Assembly: GCA_003645555.1 (NCBI GenBank)
Contig: QNFN01000048.1
Span: 1-9,277, forward strand
DNA: 9,277 nt
Direction: 5' to 3'
DNA from: Gammaproteobacteria bacterium
Lineage (GTDB): Bacteria; Pseudomonadota; Gammaproteobacteria; QNFN01
Part shown: positions 1 to 7,671 of the stretch, piece after piece
Layout of the letters: each line of letters starts with the position of its first letter
Numbering within the stretch: position 1 is the stretch's first letter
Position numbers and translations under genes: made by a program
The notes under the pieces: generated by a model
Told to the model about the DNA's origin: nothing
The model's input: only the letters and a program-made list of their open reading frames with translations
The model's database searches: none

Positions 1-144
1 CACCGCGGCCACGATCCTGGACCTGCGCCAGTACGTATGTTCAGGAGCGCGAAATTCCCAAGGAATGGGCCGCAGGGGGCGCGGGTGACGGCACGATGTG
101 TGCGCCCGTACTGATACCGCCGCTGACGTAAAGGGACGCCTTGG

Positions 145-156
145 GCGCCCGGGCGC
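145..156. repeat. Perfect 12-bp GC palindrome in the gltA leader
   Basis: GCGCCCGGGCGC is a perfect inverted repeat with no loop, 70 bp before the gltA start codon. It could be an operator half-pair, the core of an RNA structure, or chance in GC-rich DNA. No T-run follows it, so it is not a typical intrinsic terminator. Confidence 0.4.
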
Positions 157-215
157 GGTGTCTCCGATTTCCCAGATCATGCCGTGTGGCATTGCCATGC
201 GAGTGATCGCGTTCT

Positions 216-220
216 GGAGG
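216..220 (+). promoter_or_regulatory. Ribosome binding site of gltA
   Basis: A consensus GGAGG sits 6 nt before the ATG at 227. This fixes the start and predicts efficient translation, as expected for a central metabolic enzyme. Confidence 0.85.
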
Positions 221-226
221 TAAACC

Positions 227-1522
227 ATGTCCAAGCCGACCTTTTCCCTGTCCGACTCGAGCTCAGGCAGATCCATTGAGCTGCCCGTGCGCGACGGTGT
301 GCTCGGCCCATCGACCATCGATGTCGGTACGCTCTACCGCGACTTCGGAGTCTTTACCTACGACCCTGGGTTCACCTCGACCGCGAGCTGCGACAGCAGC
401 ATCACCTTCATTGACGGTGACAAGGGCGTGCTGCTTTACCGCGGCTATCCGATCGAGCAACTCGCGGCCAAGAGCAGTTTCATCGAGGTCGCTTACCTGC
501 TGATCTACGGCAACCTGCCGAACCAGACCGAGCTCGATGAGTTCTCGGCGATCATCACCAATCACACGATGATCAACGAGACGCTGAACAGCTTCTACAG
601 GGGCTTCCACCATGACGCCCATCCGATGGCGATGCTGGTTGGCGTGGTCGGTTCGCTGTCGGCCTTCTATCACGATCACACTGACATCAACGATCCGAAA
701 GACCGTGAAATCTCGGCCCATCGGCTGATCGCCAAGATGCCGACTATCGCGGCCGCCTGTTACAAGCACAGCAAGGGCGAACCCTACGTCTACCCGCAGA
801 ACAACCTCAGCTACCCGGCCAACTTCCTGCGCATGATGTTCGCCGTGCCGTGCGAAGATTACGAGGTCGATCCGATTGCTGAACGGGCGATGGACGTGCT
901 GTTTATCCTGCACGCCGACCACGAACAGAACGCCAGTACCTCGACGGTGCGCCTGGCGGGCAGCTCGGGTGCCAACCCGTTTGCCTGCATCTCCGCCGGT
1001 ATCGCCTCGCTCTGGGGGCCCGCGCACGGCGGTGCCAACGAAGCGGTGCTGAAGATGCTCGAGGAGGTCGGCGACGTCGGCCAGATCGAAAAATATGTCG
1101 CCAAGGCCAAGGACAAGGACGACCCGTTCCGGCTGATGGGCTTCGGTCATCGGGTCTACAAGAACTACGACCCGCGAGCCACCATCATCCGTGAGGTTTG
1201 CCACAATGTTCTGGAGAAGCTCGGTAACGGCAACGATCCGACGCTTGAGTTGGCGATGCGCCTTGAAGAGGTCGCCCTGCGTGACGAGTACTTCGTCGAA
1301 CGCAAGCTTTACCCCAACGTCGACTTCTATACCGGCATCATCTACAAGGCGCTCGGCATTCCGACCAACATGTTCACGGCGATGTTCGCGATCGCGCGTA
1401 CCGCCGGTTGGATCGCTCACTGGATGGAGATGATCGCCGACCCGGCTCAGCGCATTGGCCGTCCGCGTCAACTCTACCTAGGTCCGGAAAAGCGCGACTA
1501 TCCTGGCATCACCACGCGCTGA
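227..1522 (+). CDS. gltA: Citrate synthase, type II (hexameric)
   Basis: Cytoplasmic citrate synthase, which condenses oxaloacetate with acetyl-CoA to form citrate and CoA at the entry of the TCA cycle. The 431 residues match the usual length of the Gram-negative type II enzyme (about 425-435). Seen directly: a small N-terminal beta domain (about residues 1-60, ending near [20 protein letters not shown]), then the all-helical citrate synthase fold. The segment [15 protein letters not shown] (228-242) leads to catalytic His267 in [10 protein letters not shown]. His308 lies in GFGHRVYK and Asp366 in PNVDFYTG; these correspond to E. coli His264, His305 and Asp362. RPRQLYLGP near the C-terminus carries substrate-binding arginines. 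The N-terminal domain and the type II pattern suggest allosteric NADH inhibition as in E. coli; that is inference. The ATG has a consensus Shine-Dalgarno sequence. The gene is monocistronic here, followed by a strong hairpin and a convergent gene. No defect seen. Confidence 0.98.
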   Translation: MSKPTFSLSDSSSGRSIELPVRDGVLGPSTIDVGTLYRDFGVFTYDPGFTSTASCDSSITFIDGDKGVLLYRGYPIEQLAAKSSFIEVAYLLIYGNLPNQTELDEFSAIITNHTMINETLNSFYRGFHHDAHPMAMLVGVVGSLSAFYHDHTDINDPKDREISAHRLIAKMPTIAAACYKHSKGEPYVYPQNNLSYPANFLRMMFAVPCEDYEVDPIAERAMDVLFILHADHEQNASTSTVRLAGSSGANPFACISAGIASLWGPAHGGANEAVLKMLEEVGDVGQIEKYVAKAKDKDDPFRLMGFGHRVYKNYDPRATIIREVCHNVLEKLGNGNDPTLELAMRLEEVALRDEYFVERKLYPNVDFYTGIIYKALGIPTNMFTAMFAIARTAGWIAHWMEMIADPAQRIGRPRQLYLGPEKRDYPGITTR

Positions 1523-1535
1523 TTCAGCGAACAAG

Positions 1536-1568
1536 CACAGGCCGGTCGCCATCGGCGACCGGCCTGTG
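1536..1568. terminator. Intrinsic, probably bidirectional terminator between gltA and the convergent gene
   Basis: A perfect 15-bp stem (1536-1550 pairs with 1554-1568) closes on a 3-nt ATC loop, 13 bp after the gltA stop. On the + strand it is followed by a T-rich but interrupted tract (TCGTTATTTCTC). On the minus strand the tract is poorer (CTTGTTCG). It also lies 3 bp beyond the stop of the minus-strand gene ending at 1572, so one hairpin could end transcripts from both sides. Termination is more certain for gltA than for the other direction. Confidence 0.85.
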
Positions 1569-1571
1569 TCG

Positions 1572-2183
1572 TTATTTCTCAAGCAGTCGTTCTACCGCAC
1601 CGATTCCGGCGCGCACCATGGCTCGGCCCGTGAGCGGGCATATGGGTGCCTGCCGAGGTGCGTCCGGTGAGAAGATCAGCGTTTCGAGCGTGGCGCCATC
1701 GAGGTCCATGACGAAAGCGGCCACCTCCCGGCTGTCCTTGGGGCCGTATTCGACCGAACGTGCGCTTTCCCGGTAGTTGATTCGGTGCTCCAGCAGGTAG
1801 ATCGTCACCTCTTCGGCGGTGATTCCGAGCAGGTGCAGGATGACTGGTGTCGAGGCGACCACGGTGCCATCGAGAACCGCACCAACCAGGCGGACATCGG
1901 CGAGTGGGCGCAGCCGGCGCATGGCACGTAATGCCGTGCGGCGTAACTCCTCGAGGTGCTGTTGGTGCTGCCGGTCCTGAAACAGGGCGAGATAATTGTG
2001 CAGGGCGGTGAGGATCTCCTCGCCCCCGGGAAGATCACGGGCGCTGGCCCGGCCGAGCCGGTTGGCTGCCTTGTGACGCGCCGCGAAGGGATCTTCGATG
2101 CCCTGCTCGGCCATCAGACGGGCCGTTTCTTGCACCAGCTGCTCGCGTGAATCTCGCGGGCAGGTTTCCAGGCGCCGTGACAT
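1572..2183 (-). CDS. Conserved-looking protein of unknown function, downstream of PBP1A
   Basis: I cannot assign a function to this 203-residue, apparently cytoplasmic protein; it has no signal peptide or membrane segment. The N-terminal half (residues 10-92) is helical and charged, with QHQQHLEELRRTALRAMRRL at 72-91. The middle, DVRLVGAVLDGTVVASTPVILHLL (96-119), has the strand, Gly-rich turn and strand rhythm of a nucleotidyltransferase core. However, the acidic Asp-x-Asp pair expected after the turn is replaced by T-P-V-I-L-H, so catalysis by that route is doubtful. The tail has CPLTGRAMVRAG (182-193). The ATG at 2183 follows the mrcA stop by only 6 bp and has only a weak ribosome binding site, which suggests translational coupling to mrcA. 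Base composition is like its neighbours, with no sign of transfer. That it is real is likely from its operon position and full-length frame; the fold is only a guess. Confidence 0.75.
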   Translation of the reverse strand: MSRRLETCPRDSREQLVQETARLMAEQGIEDPFAARHKAANRLGRASARDLPGGEEILTALHNYLALFQDRQHQQHLEELRRTALRAMRRLRPLADVRLVGAVLDGTVVASTPVILHLLGITAEEVTIYLLEHRINYRESARSVEYGPKDSREVAAFVMDLDGATLETLIFSPDAPRQAPICPLTGRAMVRAGIGAVERLLEK

Positions 2184-2189
2184 CGGTGC

Positions 2190-4682
2190 TTAGAAGAGCT
2201 GCTCGGGGGTGACGGTCGGGCCGCCAGTCCCGGGCTGGGTGGTGGTACCTGCGGCGGGCGCCTTGGGCAGGTTTTCGCTGCGGAAAAGCTCAAAGATCGC
2301 CGTCGACTGGCCGGGGGCAGCGAGCAGGCCAGTCTCAGGGTCGATGCGCACGCGTACCAGGCCGGCTGGCTCAGCCAGAGTACTTTCGGGAACACCATCG
2401 AGTGCGCCGCGCATGAACTTCATCCAGATGGGCAAGGCGGCACGGCCGCCGGTCTCTCGGCTGCCCAGTGGCGAGAAGTCATCAAAACCGACCCAAGCCG
2501 AGGCCGCGATGGTGGTGTTGAAACCGTTGAACCAGGCGTCACGCTGATCGTTGGTGGTGCCCGTCTTGCCAGCAAGGTCATGGCGACCGAGCGCAAGGGC
2601 ACGCCGACCGGTACCGTAGCGTACGACGTCGCGTAGCAGTGAGTGCATCAGGTAGACGTTGCGTGGCTCGAGCACCCTTGGTGCCGGTTTCGATTGTTGC
2701 GGTGGCGGTTGTGGATCGGTATCAGGTGTGGCCGGGAGCGTGGCCGCAGATGAGGGCGGAGGCATCTGTTCGGGAGCACCTTCCTCGATGGACGGTTCTG
2801 CTGGCTCGGTTGAAGTGTCTGCCGGGGCGGTTTCAGGGGTGGGTTCAGGGCAGCTGCGACAGGCGTAATCGGGTGTGCTCTGCTCTAGAAGCTTGCCATT
2901 CCCGCCTTCGATCCGGTCGATGAAGTAGGGCGTGATCCGGTAACCACCGTTGGCGAGGATGGCGTAGACGGTCACTATCTCGAGCGGGGTCAACGAGGCG
3001 GAGCCGAGCGCGAGTGACAGATTGCGTGGCAGTCGTTCGGCATCGAGACCGAAGCGCGTTGCATACTCCACGGCATAATCGATGCCGGTCGCCTGCAGCA
3101 GCCGGATCGAGACCAGGTTCCGCGACTTGGTCAGGGCCAGGCGCAGACGGGTTGGACCGAAGAACTTGCCGCTGTAGTTCTCCGGGCGCCAGGTTGCCTC
3201 GAGGCTGGGATCGTCGAACACCACCGGTGCGTCGTTGATCAGGCTCGCGGTAGTGAAGCCCTTTTCCAGCGCCGCCGAGTAGATGACCGGCTTGAAGCCG
3301 GAACCAGGCTGACGCTGGGCCTGGAGCGCACGGTTGAATTTGCTGCGTCGGAAATCAAAACCGCCGACCAGTGCCGTGATCGCACCGTCGTCGGGACGCA
3401 GGGCGACGAACGCACCCTCGATCTCGGGCACCTGGGACAGTCGCCACCGCCCTTCGGAATCCAGCATCGCGCGCACCAGGTCACCAACGGCGACAACCTC
3501 GCCAGGGGTGGCGGGCTTTTTGCCGCGACGGTTTTCGCTCCGCCAGGGCCGCGCCCACTGCCACCCGTCGGCCTCAACCACACCCGGGCCGTGGTCCTTG
3601 ATTTCCAGGGTGATGGCCGTTTCGTCAAGCGCGGTGACGCGTGCCGGCAACAGCCCACCAAAACTGGTCACCGTGGCGAGGGCGGGCAGCGGTTCATCGT
3701 TGGTGGGGCGTAGCTCGGGGCCACGATAACCGTGGCGCTGGTCGTACTCGATCAGGGCCTGGCGCACAGCACGGTTGGCCAGCTGCTGGTGTGCCGCGTC
3801 GAGCGTGCTGTAGACGTTGAGGCCTTCGGTGTAGGCGGCGTCGCCAAAACGCTCGATCATCTCCATGCGTACCATTTCGGCGACATAGGGAGCTTCGACC
3901 TCGACCGGCAGGCCGTGCAGCGAGGCGGTCTCTTCGGCATGGCGGGCCTCGGCCAGGACGTCATCGGTGATGAAGCCGAGCTTGTGCATGCGACCGAGGA
4001 CATAGTTGCGCCGTTCCCGGGCGCGGACCGGGTTGGTGACCGGGTTGTCCCGGGACGGCGCCTTGGGCAGGCCGGCGATGGTCGCCATTTCGGCCAGTGA
4101 CAGGGCCTCGATGGTCTTGCCGTAAAAGATCTGCGCGGCGGCCCCGATGCCATAGGCGCGCTGCCCGAGATAAATTTTGTTGAGATAGAGTTCGAGAATT
4201 TCCTGCTTGCTCAACTGGCGCTCGATTTTCAGTGCCAGAAGGATTTCGTTCAGTTTGCGCAGGTAGGTCTTTTCACGGCTGAGGAAAAAATTGCGTGCTA
4301 CCTGCATGGTGATGGTGCTACCGCCCTGGCGTTTTTCACCGGTACGGATCAATTCGAAACCCGCGCGCAACAGCCCCTGGTAGTCGACGCCAGGATGGTC
4401 GTAGAAACGGTCGTCTTCGGCCGCGAGAAAGGCCTGGATCAGTTGTGGCGGGATCTGGTCTATGGTGACGGGGATCCGGCGTTTCTCGCCAAACTCGGCG
4501 ATTAACTGCCCTTCACGGCTGTAGACGCGCAGAGGCACCTGGAGGCGTACGTCACGCAAGGTGTCGACCGCAGGCAAGTCAGGCTCGAGCACCAGGCGCA
4601 CGGTGGCCAGGCCGCCTGCCACGCTGGCGGCTACAATCAGGATCAGGACGATGAGCAATCGCAACGATCGCGTAATGGCCAT
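2190..4682 (-). CDS. mrcA: Penicillin-binding protein 1A, bifunctional peptidoglycan synthase
   Basis: Class A PBP (also called ponA). It polymerises lipid II into glycan strands and cross-links the peptides in the periplasm, anchored in the inner membrane. Residue numbers are from the chosen ATG (830 aa). A membrane anchor lies at about 5-30. The GT51 glycosyltransferase follows, with catalytic Glu in EDDRFYDHPG (from 89), GGSTITMQVARNFF (from 120) and LNKIYLGQRAYGIGAAA. A connecting OB-like region comes next (about 335-410). The transpeptidase has nucleophile Ser461 in SGFK, Ser520-Arg-Asn522 (SxN) and KTGT at 706. Between SxN and KTG lie CRSC (Cys608, Cys611), like the CxxC pair in the same loop of E. 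coli PBP1a, and a Pro/Glu/Thr/Ser-rich insert at about 612-668. The frame extends upstream to a TTG at 4748, but that start lies inside the likely promoter. The ATG at 4682 gives a normal PBP1A N-terminus, although its ribosome binding site (AAGAAG, 3 nt away) is weak. Confidence 0.96.
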   Translation of the reverse strand: MAITRSLRLLIVLILIVAASVAGGLATVRLVLEPDLPAVDTLRDVRLQVPLRVYSREGQLIAEFGEKRRIPVTIDQIPPQLIQAFLAAEDDRFYDHPGVDYQGLLRAGFELIRTGEKRQGGSTITMQVARNFFLSREKTYLRKLNEILLALKIERQLSKQEILELYLNKIYLGQRAYGIGAAAQIFYGKTIEALSLAEMATIAGLPKAPSRDNPVTNPVRARERRNYVLGRMHKLGFITDDVLAEARHAEETASLHGLPVEVEAPYVAEMVRMEMIERFGDAAYTEGLNVYSTLDAAHQQLANRAVRQALIEYDQRHGYRGPELRPTNDEPLPALATVTSFGGLLPARVTALDETAITLEIKDHGPGVVEADGWQWARPWRSENRRGKKPATPGEVVAVGDLVRAMLDSEGRWRLSQVPEIEGAFVALRPDDGAITALVGGFDFRRSKFNRALQAQRQPGSGFKPVIYSAALEKGFTTASLINDAPVVFDDPSLEATWRPENYSGKFFGPTRLRLALTKSRNLVSIRLLQATGIDYAVEYATRFGLDAERLPRNLSLALGSASLTPLEIVTVYAILANGGYRITPYFIDRIEGGNGKLLEQSTPDYACRSCPEPTPETAPADTSTEPAEPSIEEGAPEQMPPPSSAATLPATPDTDPQPPPQQSKPAPRVLEPRNVYLMHSLLRDVVRYGTGRRALALGRHDLAGKTGTTNDQRDAWFNGFNTTIAASAWVGFDDFSPLGSRETGGRAALPIWMKFMRGALDGVPESTLAEPAGLVRVRIDPETGLLAAPGQSTAIFELFRSENLPKAPAAGTTTQPGTGGPTVTPEQLF

Positions 4683-4726
4683 GCGCTTCTTGACAAGCTG
4701 GTCTAAACTGCCAATCTGCAGGGCAG

Positions 4727-4755
4727 TATATAGGGGAGATCGACCCAACCGTTAA
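4727..4755 (-). promoter_or_regulatory. Candidate sigma70-type promoter of mrcA
   Basis: Read on the minus strand: TTAACG (4755-4750) as -35, a 17-bp spacer, and TATATA (4732-4727) as -10, with an overlapping TATACT shifted by two bases. Transcription would begin near 4720, leaving a leader of about 38 nt before the ATG at 4682. This placement argues against the upstream TTG start. Confidence 0.5.
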
Positions 4756-4765
4756 CCTCTAAGCC

Positions 4766-4787
4766 AGCATTTGCACTCCACAATGCT
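4766..4787. promoter_or_regulatory. Dyad in the mrcA-pilM intergenic region, candidate operator
   Basis: AGCATT (4766-4771) and AATGCT (4782-4787) form a perfect 6-bp inverted repeat separated by 10 bp. It overlaps the -35 and spacer of the proposed pilM promoter and lies just upstream of the proposed mrcA -35. A further TGCATT occurs at 4805-4810. The geometry fits a dimeric helix-turn-helix regulator able to repress pilM or act on both genes. No specific regulator is recognised. Confidence 0.35.
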
Positions 4788-4798
4788 TGCTGTATAGT
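4771..4798 (+). promoter_or_regulatory. Candidate sigma70-type promoter of the pilMNOPQ operon
   Basis: TTGCAC (4771-4776) as -35, a 16-bp spacer, and TATAGT (4793-4798) as -10, giving a leader of about 60 nt before the pilM GTG. Two more -10-like hexamers follow, TATAAG at 4816-4821 and TATAGT at 4826-4831, but neither has a good -35 at the right distance. The region is much more AT-rich than the flanking genes, as expected of a promoter zone. Confidence 0.5.
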
Positions 4799-4813
4799 CC
4801 AAACTGCATTTAA

Positions 4814-5926
<1,113 letters not shown>

Positions 5927-5927
5927 C

Positions 5928-6482
5928 ATGGCGCACATCAATCTCCTACCCTGGCGCGACCAACTCCGCAAAGAGCGGCAGCAACGGTTTTTCGTCACCA
6001 TGGCCGTGACGGCAGTCATTGCCGGCCTCGTTGTCGGTGGCGTGCACATCCAGATCCAGACCATGATCGACTTCCAGAAGGCGCGTAACAATCGAATCCA
6101 GCAGGAGATTACCGCGGCAGACAAGAAGATCAAGGAGATCCAGCAACTCGAAAAGCGCAAGGCGGACCTGATCGCACGCATGCAGATCATCGAAAGCCTG
6201 CAGGCGAGCCGGCCGGAGGCCGTCCATGTCTTCGATGAACTGGTCCAGACTATTCCCGACGGCGTTCATCTCGGCAGCTTTGCTTACAAGGGCAAGGCGG
6301 TTGCCCTTGCTGGCGTAGCGCAGTCGAATGCCCGTGTTTCGACCTACATGCGCAATCTCGATGGCTCACCCTGGTTCGGTGACCCGCGACTCTTGCAGAT
6401 CCAGAAGAAGGGCGCGGTGCGAACCTTTGGCCTGAATGTCGCCCAGACCTCGCCGAATGCGAAAAAGGAGAAGCCGCAATGA
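5928..6482 (+). CDS. pilN: Type IV pilus inner-membrane protein PilN
   Basis: Bitopic inner-membrane component of the PilMNOP complex. Its short cytoplasmic tail carries INLLPWR (residues 4-10), the conserved motif that in the family docks into the PilM cleft. One membrane helix follows (about 21-42), then a charged coiled coil (about 45-90, rich in Lys, Glu and Gln). The periplasmic ferredoxin-like domain (about 95-172) includes LVQTIPDGVHL and the segment around GVAQSNARVSTYMRNLD; this domain pairs with PilO. The 184-residue length is normal. GAGGAG ends 11 nt before the ATG, a slightly long spacing. Its TGA overlaps the pilO ATG (ATGA), so translation of the two is probably coupled, fitting their stoichiometric heterodimer. 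Confidence 0.97.
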   Translation: MAHINLLPWRDQLRKERQQRFFVTMAVTAVIAGLVVGGVHIQIQTMIDFQKARNNRIQQEITAADKKIKEIQQLEKRKADLIARMQIIESLQASRPEAVHVFDELVQTIPDGVHLGSFAYKGKAVALAGVAQSNARVSTYMRNLDGSPWFGDPRLLQIQKKGAVRTFGLNVAQTSPNAKKEKPQ

Positions 6483-7081
6483 AGCTCTCCGATCTCAATA
6501 ATCTGGACATCCACAACATCGGCAGTTGGCCGTTGCCGATCAAACTGGTAATCGTTCTGTTGATAATGGGCGCCATCGGTGGTGCCGGTTACTACTTCGA
6601 CACCCAACACATGATCGCGGAGTTGAAGAAGACCGAGGCACGTGAGGGCAGCCTGCGCAAGACTTTCGAGAAAAAGTGGGTCAAGGTCGCCAACCTCGAC
6701 GCCTTCCGCGCCCAGCTCGAAGAGATGAACAAGTCATTCGGGGCCATGTTGCGCCAGCTGCCGGACAAGACCGAGGTCGCCGACCTGCTGGTGGATATCT
6801 CGCAGACCGGGCTCGCGAACGGCCTCGAGTTCCAGCTGTTCAAGCCTGGTGGTGAGAATCGCAAAGGGTTCTATGCGGAGTTGCCGATCCAGATCCAGGT
6901 TACCGGTACGTATCACCAGTTCGGAGCCTTTGTCAGCGGCATCGCCGCCCTGCCGCGCATCGTCACCATGCATAACGTGGTCATCAAGCCCGGGGGTGGG
7001 AAAAGCGGTGCCGGAGCCCGGGTGCTGAGCATGACCGCGGTTGCCAAGACCTACCGCTACCTCGAGGAGACCCCACAGTGA
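6479..7081 (+). CDS. pilO: Type IV pilus inner-membrane protein PilO
   Basis: Structural partner of PilN in the inner-membrane alignment complex; in the family it also contacts PilP and helps control pilus dynamics. Seen in the 200 residues: a short cytoplasmic tail, a membrane helix (about 21-40, LVIVLLIMGAIGGAGYYF), a periplasmic coiled coil (about 43-95), the family-typical LPDKTEVADLLVDISQTGL (94-112), and a C-terminal ferredoxin-like domain (about 115-195) with PIQIQVTGTYHQFGAFVSGI (136-155). AAGGAG ends 8 nt before the ATG. The start overlaps the pilN stop by 4 bases and the stop overlaps the pilP GTG, placing it in a tightly coupled translation unit. No anomalies. Confidence 0.97.
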   Translation: MKLSDLNNLDIHNIGSWPLPIKLVIVLLIMGAIGGAGYYFDTQHMIAELKKTEAREGSLRKTFEKKWVKVANLDAFRAQLEEMNKSFGAMLRQLPDKTEVADLLVDISQTGLANGLEFQLFKPGGENRKGFYAELPIQIQVTGTYHQFGAFVSGIAALPRIVTMHNVVIKPGGGKSGAGARVLSMTAVAKTYRYLEETPQ

Positions 7082-7653
7082 TCACCGAGGTAAGAGTTGC
7101 GCGACAACCTTCGCAATGGTTCCGCTACAAGGTCGCCGCTTTAGTCGCGGTAAGCGTGCTGTTTTTGGGCGGCTGTGTCGACATGGACATGGGTGACCTC
7201 GAGCGGTTCATTGCTGATGTCAAGAGCCGCAAGCCGGCGCAAATCGAGCCACTGCCCGAGATCAAGTCCTTCGAGTCCTTCTACTATCACGCTCAGGAAT
7301 TACGTGATCCGTTCACTCAGGCCATCAGCGAAATCGCCGAACAGCTGGCGCCGACCATTGGTGGTGGACTGCAGCCCGACTCGGATCGCCGCCGCGAACC
7401 GCTGGAGAGTTTCAGCCTGCAGGAACTCCGCATGGTCGCGATGATGACTCTGGAAGACCGGACCTGGGCTGCGGTCGTCGCGCCAGACGGGACGGTTCAT
7501 CGACTGCAGGTTGGCAACTATCTTGGCCGCAATCACGGTCATGTACTGCGGATTACAGAAACGTCGGTCGAGATGACCGAAATTGTGCCGGATGGCAAGG
7601 GCGGTTGGCATGAGCGCGACAACGTGCTTGCCATGGTCCTAGAAGATCGATGA
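7078..7653 (+). CDS. pilP: Type IV pilus lipoprotein PilP
   Basis: Periplasmic lipoprotein that links the PilN/PilO heterodimer to the PilQ secretin. The 191 residues show a basic N-region, a hydrophobic stretch (19-30) and a lipobox LGGC with the acylated Cys at 33. A long flexible linker includes the conserved LRDPF (75-79), which in the family contacts PilO. The compact beta-rich homology region (about 108-188) has LESFSLQELRMVAMM, PDGTVHRLQVGNYLGRNHGHV and a final DNVLAMVLED; this domain binds the N0 region of PilQ. The GTG start overlaps the pilO TGA (GTGA) and is preceded by GAGGAGA with 7-nt spacing. No other in-frame start lies before the signal peptide. The N-region is longer than in many homologues (18 residues before the hydrophobic core). 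Confidence 0.96.
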   Translation: MITEVRVARQPSQWFRYKVAALVAVSVLFLGGCVDMDMGDLERFIADVKSRKPAQIEPLPEIKSFESFYYHAQELRDPFTQAISEIAEQLAPTIGGGLQPDSDRRREPLESFSLQELRMVAMMTLEDRTWAAVVAPDGTVHRLQVGNYLGRNHGHVLRITETSVEMTEIVPDGKGGWHERDNVLAMVLEDR

Positions 7654-7671
7654 CGCCGTGAGGGTAATTTC

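Larger units (their letters stand above)
1..226. other. Region upstream of gltA, no recognised gene
   Basis: No recognisable protein is encoded here. The three + frames close at TGA 86-88, TGA 112-114 and TAA 129-131, so one of them could be the 3' end of a gene starting before the window, but none gives a sequence I can assign. One minus-strand frame is open from an ATG at 178-180 to the window edge. It lacks a clear ribosome binding site and has an Arg/Pro-rich translation typical of chance high-GC frames. The stretch from about 131 to 215 probably serves as the gltA leader, though I see no convincing -35/-10 pair. It contains a GC palindrome and a small ATGCC-GTGT-GGCAT hairpin at 179-192. 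Confidence 0.5.

Noticed and set aside
1..180. Minus-strand frame open from ATG 178-180 to the window edge, a possible divergent gene next to gltA
   Set aside because: No ribosome binding site and no recognisable protein. The Arg/Pro-rich translation fits chance in GC-rich DNA, and the window edge prevents a decision.
263..1471. A 402-codon open frame on the minus strand across gltA
   Set aside because: gltA is certain on the + strand. The antisense translation is rich in Arg, Val, Asp and His and has no recognisable domain. Long antisense frames are common opposite high-GC genes with strong third-position bias.
2679..2849. The low-complexity insert of PBP1A as a frameshift scar
   Set aside because: The frame is continuous on both sides, the transpeptidase motifs before and after are intact, and loops in this position vary widely in PBP1A proteins.
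4690..4732. A perfect TTGACA on the + strand at 4690-4695 as a pilM -35
   Set aside because: No -10 lies at 16-18 bp; the next TATATA is 31 bp away and better placed for the minus-strand promoter. The site is also inside the mrcA 5' leader.
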